Positions 1 to 10,176 of a DNA stretch of 64,000 nt are shown here, one piece after another; positions within the stretch are counted from its first letter, which is position 1, and each line of letters opens with the position of its first letter. Origin of the DNA: Marasmius tenuissimus (lineage: Eukaryota; Basidiomycota; Agaricomycetes; Agaricales; Marasmiaceae); contig JAQOTA010000065.1 in assembly GCA_029532415.1 (NCBI GenBank), positions 558,001 through 622,000 of the forward strand, written 5' to 3'. Under the pieces are notes generated by a model, which did not search any database, had not been told where the DNA came from, and saw nothing but the letters and a program-made list of their open reading frames with translations. The position numbers and the translations under genes were made by a program.

Positions 1-2
1 TT

Positions 3-1244
3 CATATATTCCAACTGGATTTCAAGGGAGCATACCTGAACAGTCCTATTGAACATGACGTCTACATGAAGCAGCCAGAAGGTTTTGTGGTACCGGGGAA
101 GGAGCACCTTGTGTGCAAGCTGAAGAAGACACTGTATGGAACAAAACAGGGGGCCCATAACTGGTACAAGACATTATCAAAGATGTACAATGAGCTGGAA
201 TATTACCAGTCTAGGGCCGATCACTGTGTCCACGTCTGTAAGGAGGGTTCTGAGTATACAATTACTAATACGTATACAGATGATGTATTCGGCGGGTCTT
301 CAACACCGAAGAGGAGTTCTGCAGCGAAGGCGGAATTAGGGGAGAAATGGGAGACCAGTGACGTCGACGGTAGTGTTCTGCTGGGGGTAGCCGTTGAGCT
401 GGATACCACCACAGGGAGTGTCTCTCTATCTCAACGAGCGTATTTCGAGCGCATGCTCACACATTTCGGACTTGCAGATGGTAAATCACGATCAACCCCA
501 TTACCCTTGTCAACGGTTCTGGTTGAAGCACCAAGCCCTCTTCCTGAGAAGGATAGATGGTTCATGGCTGACAAACCGTACAGGGAACTTCTCGGGTCCA
601 TACAATGGGGACAGATCTGCACAAGACCCCACTTGTCATTTGCCGTCAATCTACTTGCCCGCTTCCAGAACAACCCTGGACCTGCTCATTGGAACGCCCT
701 TGTACATGTCGCTTTGTACATTCGGGGCACATTGCATTACAGGATCACGTACCAACAAGGGGGGGACCTGAAGCCCGTCGGTTACGTTGATGCAGATTGG
801 GGTGGATGTCGAGTGACTAGATGTTCAACTTCTGGTCATGTCTTCTTCATGGCAGGAGTGCCAGTAGCATGGGGCTCCAAGAGACAAGCATCGGTTGCAC
901 TCTCAACCGTCGAAGCGGAGTACATTGCATTGGCGAGAGCAAGCCAGCAAGCGGTTTGGATGGCCTCTTGGCTGAGTGAAGTCGGACTTCCAGTCGACGG
1001 CCTGGTGAGGATGTATGGGGATAACGAGGGCTCCCAGAGTTTGACTGAGAACTCGAAGCACCATGGCTTGGTCAAACATATCGACATGCGCTATCATCAC
1101 ATCCAGGAGAAAGTGGCGAGAGGAAAGGTGGAAGTTGTGGACATAGATGGTGAAGAGAACATGGCAGATATCTTCACGAAACCCCTTGGAGGCCCATTAC
1201 ACCAGAAGTTTGTGGAGTTCTTAGGCTTGGACGTCATGAAGTAG
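3..1244 (+). CDS. Copia Pol, C-terminal part: reverse transcriptase and RNase H (partial)
   Basis: The reading frame is open from the first complete codon at base 3 and enters mid-RT with FKGAYLNSPIEHDVYMKQPEGF-type sequence (positions 21-90), the standard copia 'D-x-xxA(Y/F)L(N/Y)...YM-QP-GF' block. The catalytic RT box reads YTDD (about 271-285) rather than the usual copia YVDD. RNase H follows with the first acid in VDADW (about 787-800), STVEAEY (about 904-924) and DNEGSQ (about 1021-1038), and the C-terminal ADIFTKPLG block (about 1165-1195), all four acidic blocks being present. The protein ends just before the polypurine tract. It would copy element RNA into cDNA inside virus-like particles. 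The frame is intact within the window; whether the whole element is functional cannot be judged. Confidence 0.9.
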   Translation, partial: HIFQLDFKGAYLNSPIEHDVYMKQPEGFVVPGKEHLVCKLKKTLYGTKQGAHNWYKTLSKMYNELEYYQSRADHCVHVCKEGSEYTITNTYTDDVFGGSSTPKRSSAAKAELGEKWETSDVDGSVLLGVAVELDTTTGSVSLSQRAYFERMLTHFGLADGKSRSTPLPLSTVLVEAPSPLPEKDRWFMADKPYRELLGSIQWGQICTRPHLSFAVNLLARFQNNPGPAHWNALVHVALYIRGTLHYRITYQQGGDLKPVGYVDADWGGCRVTRCSTSGHVFFMAGVPVAWGSKRQASVALSTVEAEYIALARASQQAVWMASWLSEVGLPVDGLVRMYGDNEGSQSLTENSKHHGLVKHIDMRYHHIQEKVARGKVEVVDIDGEENMADIFTKPLGGPLHQKFVEFLGLDVMK

Positions 1245-1250
1245 GGGGGG

Positions 1251-1519
1251 TGTTGAAGCAGGTACTTCATGACCCCTAGCCACAACGGCATAGTCAATCA
1301 TACTTACCAGATTGGGATGGACATTATGTAAGGCTACAGCCACAAAAGTTTTCTTTTTGTTTGGGCTCCCTCAGTTGTTGTCTACTTCAACTGAGGTGAG
1401 CCCGAATCTATTCTTCCTGCACTATTATCTATTTACTTACCTATCTTAACAGTCCTATTTCAACAGGTACTTACAAACAATATAGTTGTCGTCTACTTCA
1501 ACTGAGTCCTATCTCAACA
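1251..1519 (+). repeat. 3' LTR of copia element X
   Basis: It begins TGTTGAAGCAGG right after the polypurine tract. The 3' end is uncertain: TTCAACA at 1465 and CTCAACA at 1519 are both possible terminal repeats. I prefer 1519 because a minus-strand open frame from the right (1520-2055) runs up to exactly that point. A 20-base block around TCTACTTCAACTGAG occurs twice (about 1380 and 1490), so part of the LTR is internally duplicated. Confidence 0.7.
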
Positions 1520-2055
1520 CCCAGAACGGAAAGTAAGGTACTGAGGAGCATGGGGTTTGTAGAAAGCGCTTGTATTGCCGCACTATTCAGGACAGCCAGT
1601 TGTGTCAATACAGGGGGTATGGAAGCTTGGGGAATGGCCACTGGGGCAGCATGCTCATGATGAGGCTGGGAGGAAAGGTTCGATGGGCCTGCCAAAGGTG
1701 TTTGGGCTTGCAGCGCAAGTGCAGTAGGGGTAGCAGAAGCTCACCTAGGGTGTGCAGTCACACTACCAGAACTACGAGGTGCCCCAGAGACACTGGGTGC
1801 AGCGCTACCAGAGCTACGGGATGCACTGGAGATGCTAGGTACAGCACTGACAGTGCTACGGGGGACATTGAGACTCAGTTCAACCTTGGTGAGGCTCGGT
1901 ACAGTGCCAGCAGCGCCCTGTACTGTGCCAGACGTATGGGCTGGTGTTGAAATAGTATATGGGGTACAGGGTAGAGGGCGGGGCTCATTCGCAGCGGTTG
2001 ATGGGGGCTTGCTGAATGCCAGCTGGAAGTCAAAGTTCATTGGTGTGAGTGTCAC
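1520..2055 (-). pseudogene. Low-complexity Ser/Pro/Ala/Thr-rich ORF remnant, unknown function
   Basis: A minus-strand frame runs from about 2055 down to 1520 with a single break, a TGA at 1741-1743 that separates ...TAHPR from ASATPTALAL; removing that one codon gives about 175 residues in one frame. The composition is Ser/Pro/Ala/Thr-rich with repeated RSSGSA/APS units (about 1750-1850), and it ends abruptly at the LTR of element X. There is no convincing ATG, so the start is unknown; codons at 2053-2055 are GTG. I do not recognise it. It could be the N-terminal part of a gag-like or disordered host protein interrupted by element X. The stretch 2056-2267 up to the A1 LTR holds nothing I can support. 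Confidence 0.35.
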
Positions 2056-2267
2056 TGGAGTTGTTGTGTTTTGTGCATTCTCTGCAAGTACACTTCAGCC
2101 TTGGCCAAAACAATGTAGAGACTGATGTGAATACTGACCTGCGATACGCCCAAACGAGGTGAAGCCTTGGGCCATTGTGCTGGTGTTGGTTGCATTGGCA
2201 GTACTGTTTTTGGGCCACTTTGCACCACTGGTTGGTGTAGTCTTGGGGGGAGGCTTCCTCTTCGTGA

Positions 2268-2578
2268 TGTTGAATCTGTGGACTATATTTAGATCCCGGT
2301 ATATCCAAAGTCCCGGTTCATACTTCCCGCCATCATATTATGCAGGACTATTGTTCCATTTATCATTTCTACTTATGATCATATGTACAATTTTCGTTGT
2401 CGTCCTTATATGGTATTTACTATAGTCTCTACATGTATATAAGCTCGTAGGTCTCTACCTAAATCAAAAGTGTGCTTGGGCTTCTACATCTCGCCTCTAC
2501 CTCTTTAAACTCCTCTCTGGTAAGTAGTAGTGTAGCCATGTTGTAGTCCTCTGTGCTAGGCGTTATGCCAGCTCATCA
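2268..2578 (+). repeat. 5' LTR of A1
   Basis: 311 bp, starting TGTTGAATCTGTGG and ending GCTCATCA, closely matching the A4 LTRs. It holds a TATATAAG box near 2436 and a consensus splice donor GTAAGTAGTAG at 2520. Confidence 0.93.
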
Positions 2579-2844
2579 GGTTATGGGCCCCGGTTAGCCC
2601 GACTACAATAACAAGCACCCCTAGGCTGCTGTTAGCGACAAGCGCCCCTAGGCTGCTGTCATCGGCTAGCTAGGCTAGACCTGCATGTTGCCATCAACCT
2701 CTTAATTGAGTGCTCAATCTATGGCATTGATGTATGTCCTTCGACGACATCGGATCTCAAGGATCCAATGCTCCTTGTTGAGCATAGCGCCTTGATGGCT
2801 GCTCCCTGTGTTGATTAGACACATGCTGATGCTGTCTTTTCTAG
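2520..2844 (+). other. Candidate leader intron of A1 (donor in the LTR, acceptor before gag)
   Basis: Donor CTG|GTAAGTAGT lies in the LTR about 80 bp after the TATA box; branch-like CTGAT sits at 2826-2830 and acceptor TTTTCTAG ends at 2844, 32 bp before the gag ATG at 2877. The intron would contain the LTR end and the primer binding site. The same layout recurs in A2, A4 and the B family. Splicing is inferred, not shown. Confidence 0.55.
2579..2593 (+). promoter_or_regulatory. Primer binding site, half-tRNA iMet type (A1)
   Basis: GGTTATGGGCCCCGG abuts the LTR. Its complement GGGGCCCATAACC carries a CAT anticodon with the GGG/CC stem bases of initiator tRNA-Met, so priming would use an internal tRNA fragment, as known for Drosophila copia. 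Confidence 0.75.
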
Positions 2845-2876
2845 ATCCAACACCAAACTCTCAACCTCTTACTACC

Positions 2877-3187
2877 ATGTTCGACGTTAAGAAATTCTTC
2901 TCCAGTCGCTTCAACGGCACTGGTTTCCGCCAGACCTACCACGGCGAAATGGAAGCTGTTACCAAGGCTCAAGGCCTTTACCGTCACCTTACCAGTGTGG
3001 CTAAAAAGCCAACGTACCCTCTGGGAGACATCATTCCAACCATTATGGTTACTCCTTCCCCTGGTGCAGCAGCTGCGCCTGCTATTACCCCTGGTTCTGA
3101 CGACAAACCTGATTGGGCAGACCCTACTGAAGCTCAGATCATGGCGTATAACACCGCGCTGGAAGCATGGGAGGAGAAAGACCTCCT
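2877..3187 (+). pseudogene. A1 Gag, N-terminal fragment
   Basis: Starts MFDVKKFFSSRFNGTGF and is near-identical to the first part of A4 Gag. It is cut after ...EEKDL at 3187 and then reads into the inserted LTR, ending at a stop in foreign sequence. Gag would form the capsid of virus-like particles; this fragment lacks most of the capsid region and all of Pol. Confidence 0.9.
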
Positions 3188-3349
3188 GTTGAGGCAGAGG
3201 TCCTGCCCACGCAGTGGCAGCATGGGACAGACTAGCTCACCTGGAGATAGGCTTAGAGGCAGCAACGAGAGTAGTAAAAGTACTGGTATTGCATGTAGAT
3301 ACAGAGCTACTTATATACTATACAGAGGTGGCTGTAGCTACTATAACAG
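3188..3349 (-). repeat. Family B LTR fragment (minus orientation)
   Basis: About 162 bp matching the right portion of the B LTR (TGTTGAGGCAGAGG to CTATAACAGG), then broken off. It carries the variant GTAGCTACTAT, which is shared with the left LTR of B1 (3426-3683) but differs from all other B LTRs here (GTATCTTCTAT). It is the remnant of a separate B insertion into A1 gag. Confidence 0.9.
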
Positions 3350-3425
3350 GTACTGAAGAATCAAGTAGGAGTTCTGGCTGAACCATTGAACTATTACCCG
3401 GTAACCAAGGTACCAAGATTGGATA
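3350..3425. repeat. 76-bp dispersed repeat fragment
   Basis: Nearly the same sequence (TACTGAAGAATCAAGTAGG ... CCAAGATTGGATA) occurs at about 52143-52219 inside the 2.7-kb insertion of the coiled-coil gene. There it continues TAGTGGGGCGG; here it ends exactly where the B1 LTR starts. It is therefore a second copy of that mobile or repeated sequence, trimmed by rearrangement. Confidence 0.8.
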
Positions 3426-3683
3426 TGTTGAGGCAGAGGTCCTGCCCATGCAGTGGCAGCATGGGACAGACTAGCTCACCTGGAGATAGGCTTAGAGGCA
3501 GCAACGAGAGTAGTAAAAGTACTGGTATTGCATGTAGATACAGAGCTACTTATATACTGTACAGAGGTGGCTGTAGCTACTATAACGGGAGTAACTAGGA
3601 ATAGCATAGATCATAGTGAAACAATTGAAGCATATATGCGGCCCGATACAACAGTCCATATATTCGGGAGTCCGGATTCAACA
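3426..3683 (-). repeat. 3' LTR of B1
   Basis: 258 bp, read on the plus strand TGTTGAGGCAG...GGATTCAACA. The polypurine tract (complement of CTCCCCCTCGCTAAG) follows at 3684-3698. Confidence 0.95.
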
Positions 3684-3724
3684 CTCCCCCTCGCTAAGTG
3701 CGGCACAAGTAGAGCACGAAGTGT

Positions 3725-6700
3725 CTATTCGGACGAATAAAATTCAAGTCCAAGATGTTCTCTAAAAGCGGAGAACTTGACATGACCCAAATTCTTGGTA
3801 AACATGTCCACAGGATTGTAAGCACCGTCAATAAAGAAAAGATTGACCTTGCGGTCTGAAACACATTTGTGAATGTAATGATAGCGAATATCAATGTGTT
3901 TGGTGCGACATTCTTGAACTGGGTTAGAGGCGATAAAAATCAAGCCTTGATTATTTCCACATATGGGAACAGGAGTCATATCAATCCCAAGTTCAGAGAG
4001 CAACTGTCAAATCCACACAGCTTGACGACTACAGTCAGATAGCGCCATGTATTCAGCTTCAGTGGTTGAAAGCGCAACAGTCTTCTGGGCGCGTGATTGC
4101 CAACAGAAGATGCCACCTGCCAATTTGAAGAAATAGCCTGTGATCGACCGACGTTTGATAGGATCAGCAGCCCAATCAGAATCAGTGAATGCTAGTAAAC
4201 CTCTGTCAGAGGCTCCATTATAGACCAGTGCATAGTCTGGAGTTCCTGCAAGATAGCGGCAAATGTAAAGCGCCTTCTTCAGGTGATCCTCCGATGGATT
4301 AGCAGAGAATTGAGAAAGCTTTGTAACAGCGTAGGCAATATCTGGACAAGTGCCAAGCATGTTATACAGAAGCGATCCAATCACTGATTGATATTGAGCG
4401 CGACGTTCGGGATCAACAGGACCTTCGTTGGGTTGTGGAATATAGCCGGCAGGAAGAGGAGTATCAGCTGCTTTTGCATTCTGCATGCCAAATCGCTTCA
4501 AGACCTTCTTCAAGTAGTTGGTCTGGTCAAGAAGGATTTTATGGCCTTTGCAACGAATACGCATACGCAAGAACTCTTTGACTTCTCCAGGATCACGGCA
4601 TTCCCAACGAGCCATAAACTCGGCTTTCTTCTTTTCGACAAAGGCTTTGTTGGGTCCAAGGAATAATGCATCGTCGAGATAGATCAACGCGATACATTCT
4701 TCACCAGTCTCATGATCTTTGCAGATGAAGAGACCTGCATCGGAAGTTAAGCGTTTGAAGCCCATTACTTCCATGGACGAGCTGAGAGCATGCCACCACT
4801 CAAGAGCAGCTTGCTTCAGTCCATATAATGCACGGCGAAGGCGATAGACTTTGCCTTCCTGACCCTTAACCTTGAAACCTTCAGGTTGATCCATATAGAT
4901 CTCTTCTTTAAGTTCGCCATAAAGGAAGGCGTTCTTCACATCCAATGCCTGAATGTGCCAGTTTTTGAGAGCTGCAAGTGCAAGCATCATTTGTGCAGTT
5001 TCAAACCGTACAACTGGTGAGAAGATCTCATCAAAATCGACACCTTCGACCTGAGAGAAACCCTTGGCAACAAGTCGAGCTTTCTTTCGACCGTCTGACT
5101 TAACGTCAAACACCCATCTGTTTTTGACAGCCTTGCAACCTTTAGGTAGGTCAACCAATTCGAAGACCTTGCGCTTGCGAAGAGCCTCTAGTTCATCACG
5201 GCAAGCGGCCTTCCATTCTCTCTGCTGCTCAGCTGGCAGCTTCAGTATGTCACGGAGAGTCCACTCTCGAACGTTAGACATATCGGTGAGGTCATCGTGA
5301 ACAGGAACTGCCCGATTTAACAGATAAATCACGAAACCTACTCCCCCTTCCTGGGATAATTGTTGCACTAAGCTATCGGGCTGACTCCCCCTGGAGTTAC
5401 ACATGGTAGACAGACTGGCACGATTAGTCCCAGGAACCTTTCTAGGTCTGCCTCTCCTACGAGTAGTAGGTGGATCCATGGGTTCTCTATCACCCGTGGC
5501 ATCTCTCCATGTAGAATTTTTCTCCACATCACGCACAATGCGCGAGGGATTATTTGGGTCTCGTTGTTCACCAAATACGTTATCAGGTTGCTTAGTACCC
5601 GTCTGTTTCCTGCCTGAACGCCTTGGCGGCGGAGTCTGCTCTTGTCCACCCACTGGTGTAGGTGGCCTAGGAGGCTGGAATGGAGGATCAGGATCAGGAT
5701 GTTGATGTTCACCCTGAGGTACAGGACCATCCCCATCATCGTCATGAGGAGATTCCGATTGCTTTGGAAGGTTCTTGGGAGGATAAAGATCGTCATCAGA
5801 CGAATCATCATCACTATCCGAAGAGAAGTTGGGATTTTCACCCAATACCGGCGGTATTTCAGGGATTTCACCCACCGGGGTAAAGCCACGCGGTTTCTTA
5901 TCAGAACACTTCGGGAACAAGTTTTCATCGAACAGAGCAGTAGCGCTTTTGAAGATAGCATTATTGGACATCTTCATGAAGACATATCCTTTCATGCCTT
6001 CCTGAAAACCAATAAAGGTCATCAGTTCCGAACGCGGAGATAACTTGTTAACTCGACGTTTTTCCGGAATAAACGCATACGCTGCACATCCGAAGACTCG
6101 AAGATCCGAAACATCCGGTGCACTGTCATGCAACTTCTCATGCGGGGTCAACCAACATAAACGCTGGGACGGCGTCCGATTGTGAAGTGCAACAGCGTGC
6201 AACACACAGAATTCCCACCAAGAAGGTGGAAGACAAGCATCAAAGCGAAGAGCTTGAGCTTTCTCGACAATGGTCCGATTGAACCGTTCTGCACGACCAT
6301 TCTGTTCTGGCGTATATGGAATGCTGGTCAGAATTTTGATACTGTGCTCCTTTAGTACATCATCGAAGGCATCCGATTTGTACTCTCCCCCTCCATCAGA
6401 CATCCATTCCTTAATATCAACACCGAATTGTACCTTCACCATAGCAATAAAGTCACGGAGCATCTTGACAGAGTCAGATTTGCGTTGCATGAGCATTGTC
6501 CAGCCATGTGAAGTACAGTCGTCGACAAACGACATATACCATTTGTATTTGTGGTACGACTCAGTGGGGAATTGTTTGAGGTCGGAGTGGATTTTCTTGA
6601 AGGGTTTCGAGGCACGGGTAGTGGAGTCAGGGAACAATCTGGAGTGCATCTTTCCTTCTGCACATCCTCGGCATAACCGGGTTTTCTTCGGTTTTCGGTT

Positions 6701-8908
6701 GAATTCCGGGAAGTTCTTAGTATGCTTCCGAGCTTTATCCAGAGCCTTGTCTGAACAATGTCCGAAACGTCTGTGTAGAACCTTGTAGTCAACTTTATCC
6801 ATCGTTGACTTGGCCATTAAGCTACGAGCAGAGGCTTTCTGCGAGCTAACCCAATAAATGGTTTGACCAGGCATGAGCGGGTAAGATACCAATGACTGGC
6901 ATTGACCCTTTTGATAAGAAGCCAATTTGCTAGATGATCCGCGTACTTGCAGACCACCTTGCAAGAATTCTCCAAGCGAGAGAAGTCGAATTGACAGAAG
7001 CGGAACATAATAGACAGGATAGAGTCGCGTAATGCGTTCCTCCATACGACCATCAGATCCTTCAACAGAATGAGAGATGAACACAGTCCCTTTCCCCTTG
7101 ATTTGGATAGGGTTGTCCTTCTGTGCAGTGTTTAGCTGCGGTCCATTGTTCATGGGTTCATACTCGGCAAAATCTTTGAGATCATAAGTAAAGTGCGATG
7201 AAGCACCTGAATCGACGATCCACTCTTGCGAGTTTCCAGTCGCCTTCTTTCCCTTACAATTGGCACATGTGGCAAAGTGATCACCAATAAATTGCGCAAA
7301 TTTCATAAGGGACACGATATCCAAACTACTACGTTTAGAAGCGGCTAATAAAGCAGCACACTGTAGGTTCGTATCAGTGTTAGAAGAAAGACTGAGATAA
7401 GGCACTTGCCTGTCATCGTCAGATTCCTCAGATCCGATGGAGACCGAATCGTACTCAACATCGTCGGAAAAACCAGTGGCATCTGCAATCTCGCTGTCAA
7501 TGTCCATGGCACTTCCACTCGCAATCTCCGTACGCAAAGAATCGTTTACAGCGTTCAACGCGATACGATCCTCACGCTCAGAGTCGGAGTCCTCGTAGAA
7601 AGAATCATAGAGGTCGTAAACCTTCTCAACACTCTTAGCACGCTTTGCAGGTGGAGCAGTGGAGAAGGGACCATCAATACGATGCTTGAGGGAGGAAGAG
7701 GAAGCAGCCGCATATCCTTGTTCCATAGGTTCAAGGACGTGGGCATACTTGGGAACACCAAGACGATCGGCAAGACTGCGAGCAGCCTGAGCATTCTCAA
7801 AAACAGTACCACCAGAGGTAGCACCGGAGAAACGCTGCATGTGGAGTGGATCCCGGGATCGGTCCGCGGGATGTACGACAGATGGAGTATCAGGAACGAT
7901 GGGGGGTGAGGAGATGGACAAATGAGATAGGGACGCGATATGAGAATGACCCTTGTTGTCCTGAGAATCACCCTTCTTCTTCCTGCCACGTCGGTTGTTC
8001 TTCTTCTTCTGGTCGTTGTCGTTCTTAGACTGGTTGTTATTGTTAGACGACGACGAAGGAGGATTAGACTGTTGGTTAAACTTTGGGTCCTTGTCCTTCT
8101 TTTTGACAGAAGAGATGCGCGACGCGAGAGGAGCGGGTTTGCGGGATTCGTAGTGGTTAATGACGGCATCACGAGCCACTTCGAAAGTAAGTTCGGCTGG
8201 CGAGTTACCATTGGTAGCAAATTCACGAGCGTTGGCCCATGACTGTGGAATGATTGAGAGGAGGAGCATGGCTCTGACAAGAGTAGGAAGATCGATCTGA
8301 GCTTCAGTGAGCTGGCCGAATAGAAGTTCGAGTTTGGCAATCTCGGGAACGGGGTTACCACCGGACAAACGAAACTCCATGACCGACTTGAAGTCAGCCC
8401 AAACAGACACAGAAGTCTGTTGACCATAACGAGTCTTGATCTTCTCCCAAGCGAGCCAAGCCGTATCATCATCCTCGATAATACTCTGCACAGCAATGGT
8501 GGTGGTGGCACGTAGTGCACCCATGGCTTTGAATTCATACTTCTTCCAACGTCACATATCCTTTTCATACCTGATAAGATCCTTCTCATACTTCTCCAAA
8601 GCGTTAGCATACTGCTCCAGGTCTTTGGCATACTGCTGCATCTGAGCATCAGTAGGAGAGACTGTCTCTGTACGTGTAGTCGCTTCAGTTGTAGTTGTAG
8701 CAGCAACAGTGACAGTGCGAGTAGTTGGCTTTGGTTCTGCTGGTTCTTTAGGTTTGTCAGGTTCATCAGGTTCAGGATCGTCGTTGGTGTAATGGTCGTA
8801 GAACTCGTTGATCATGGCATAGGTACCAAGACCCTTGGACCACTTGCGCCAGTTGACACCGCTGAAGACCTCAACGGTGGGGATAAGGGTAGACATAACA
8901 GGAGCCAT
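3725..8908 (-). pseudogene. B1 Gag-Pol polyprotein with two in-frame TGA codons
   Basis: Start is the ATG at 8908 (MAPVMSTLIPTVEVF), six bases after a splice acceptor. One frame runs to 3725, broken only by TGA at 8552-8554 (codon 119; B2 has CGA, B3 CAA there) and TGA at 4007-4009 (shared by all B copies). Domains in order: UBN2-like Gag, a basic Asn/Lys/Arg-rich tract in place of a zinc knuckle, protease (WIVDSGASSHF), integrase with HHCC (HRRFGH ... CRGC) and D,D,E (HSDLK, MSDGGGEY, EQNGRAE), RT and RNase H. The RT box is YLDD rather than YVDD, and the third RNase H acid is Asn (GNNQG). Six residues (GDSSHK) present in B2/B3 are missing from the basic tract. It is probably inactive. Confidence 0.93.
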
Positions 8909-8914
8909 AGCAAT

Positions 8915-9290
8915 CTGGAGTAATAAAACAACGATCAGCATTGGTTCATCATCATAGGCAATGATAAAAGAAATCACTGCATGGTCAATGGCGATAGCCA
9001 TCGATCGTTGTTGAGGACACAGTCCACCATCGTCAAACATCAATGAAGATGTTGACTTCACAGGTCCAGAACCGGTGTTAACAGTCTGCCCATCACGACA
9101 GCGATTAAGCAATCACGATGGTTATCGAGTGCAACAACCACAACAGCGCATCATCATAGGCAGCACACAATAAAGGTGCACATCCTAGATAGCTGCCATC
9201 GCAGGGCACATCGATAGGGCACCGGGGCCCATAACCTGTTGAGGCAGAGGTCCTGCCCACGCAGTGGCAGCATGGGATAGACTAGCTCAC
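8915..9290 (-). other. Candidate leader intron of B1
   Basis: On the minus strand, donor CCAG|GTGAGC lies in the LTR and acceptor ACTCCAG ends six bases before ATG. Same arrangement as in B2 and B3. It includes the LTR end and the primer site. Confidence 0.5.
9222..9236 (-). promoter_or_regulatory. Primer binding site of B1 (half-tRNA iMet type)
   Basis: CCGGGGCCCATAACC directly left of the 5' LTR; the minus strand reads GGTTATGGGCCCCGG, identical to the other B and A sites. Confidence 0.75.
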
Positions 9291-9494
9291 CTGGAGATAG
9301 GCTTAGAGGCAGCAACGAGAGTAGTAAAAGTACTGGTATTGCATGTAGATACAGAGCTACTTATATACTATACAGAGGTGGCTGTATCTTCTATAACAGG
9401 AGTGACTAGGAATAGCATAGATCATAGTGAAACGATTGAAGCATATATGCGGCCCGATACAACGGTCCATATATCCGGTAGTCCGGATTCAACA
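9237..9494 (-). repeat. 5' LTR of B1
   Basis: 258 bp, TGTTGAGGCAG...CCGGATTCAACA on the plus strand; contains the complement of TATATAAG and the GTGAGC donor. Confidence 0.95.
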
Positions 9495-9590
9495 ACCATT
9501 ACTTACCGGACTATCTTCGAATCGATTTGATATATTGAACCTACTCTGTGAGCAATCGTTTCCATCAGAATTGAGAATGTCTGCAATCAC
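9495..9590 (+). pseudogene. Fragment of gypsy-like pol, trapped and inverted between B1 and B2
   Basis: This 96-bp spacer is not part of either B element. Its first five bases ACCAT are the complement of ATGGT, the right flank of B2 (15681-15685). Joining the minus strand of the gypsy fragment at 15681 to this spacer, with ACCAT counted once, keeps one frame open across the join (...GGVVPL then LTGLSSNRFDIL). That indicates the spacer is the continuation of the gypsy pol frame, flipped by inversion between the two B elements. No motif alone would identify it. Confidence 0.65.
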
Positions 9591-9848
9591 TGTTGAATCT
9601 GGACTACCGGATATATGGACCGTTGTATCGGGCCGCATATATGCTTCAATCGTTTCACTATGATCTATGCTATTCCTAGTCACTCCTGTTATAGAAGATA
9701 CAGCCACCTCTGTATAGTATATAAGTAGCTCTGTATCTACATGCAATACCAGTACTTTTACTACTCTCGTTGCTGCCTCTAAGCCTATCTCCAGGTGAGC
9801 TAGTCTGTCCCATGCTGCCACTGCGTGGGCAGGACCTCTGCCTCAACA
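9591..9848 (+). repeat. 5' LTR of B2
   Basis: 258 bp, TGTTGAATCTGG...TGCCTCAACA, with TATATAAG and donor GTGAGC at 9795. Confidence 0.95.
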
Positions 9849-10170
9849 GGTTATGGGCCCCGGTGCCCTATCGATGTGCCCTGCGATGGCAGCTATCTAG
9901 GATGTGCACCTTTATTGTGTGCTGCCTATGATGATGCGCTGTTGTGGTTGTTGCACTCGATAACCATCGTGATTGCTTAATCGCTGTCGTGATGGGCAGA
10001 CTGTTAACACCGGTTCTGGACCTGTGAAGTCAACATCTTCATTGATGTTTGACGATGGTGGACTGTGTCCTCAACAACGATCGATGGCTATCGCCGTTGA
10101 CCGTGCAGTGATTTCTTTTATCATTGCCTATGATGATGAACCTATGCTGATCGTTGTTTTATTACTCCAG
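9795..10170 (+). other. Candidate leader intron of B2
   Basis: Donor CCAG|GTGAGC at 9795, CTGAT branch-like site at about 10146-10150, acceptor ACTCCAG ending at 10170, ATG at 10177. 376 bp, containing the LTR end and primer site. Confidence 0.55.
9849..9863 (+). promoter_or_regulatory. Primer binding site of B2 (half-tRNA iMet type)
   Basis: GGTTATGGGCCCCGG directly after the LTR. Confidence 0.75.
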
Positions 10171-10176
10171 ATCGCT

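Larger units (their letters stand above)
1..1519 (+). mobile_element. Ty1/copia element X, 3' part (5' part lies outside the window)
   Basis: Only the reverse transcriptase/RNase H end and the 3' LTR of this element are inside the window. The polypurine run at 1241-1250 (gtaggggggg) lies directly before the LTR, whose first bases TGTTGAAGCA are typical of fungal copia LTRs. Its RT and RNase H are clearly different from families A-D described below, so it is a separate family. No target-site duplication can be tested because the 5' LTR is missing. Confidence 0.9.
2268..3187 (+). mobile_element. Copia family A, copy A1, truncated (5' LTR to early gag)
   Basis: It contains a 5' LTR, primer binding site, leader and the first 103 codons of gag, then stops at 3187 where a minus-oriented B-type LTR begins. 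In the intact copy A4 the gag sequence continues GACCTCCAGCTGATG; here it breaks after GACCTCC. No remaining A1 sequence or 3' LTR is found further right, so the rest has been lost by rearrangement. Confidence 0.9.
3426..9494 (-). mobile_element. Copia family B, copy B1 (full length, minus strand, probably chimeric)
   Basis: Two 258-bp LTRs bound a minus-strand gag-pol frame. The flanks do not match: GGATA on the left, ACCAT on the right, so no target-site duplication exists. The two LTRs differ at about 11 positions, against 1 in B3 and 4 in B2. The left LTR shares a variant with the nearby LTR fragment at 3188. The simplest reading is ectopic recombination: the left end comes from another insertion. 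B1 and B2 form a large inverted repeat. Confidence 0.93.

Noticed and set aside
2159..2425. 88-codon hydrophobic ORF, possible small membrane protein
   Set aside because: It spans the boundary into the A1 LTR and its second half is LTR sequence; no independent support.
7555..8766. Long Leu/Ser/Arg-rich minus-strand ORF (about 400 codons), with equivalents at 10379-11548 and 23789-24958
   Set aside because: It overlaps the B Gag in another frame in all three copies; its Leu/Ser/Arg-rich composition with no motif is the usual shadow of a Gln/Asn/Lys-rich coding frame.
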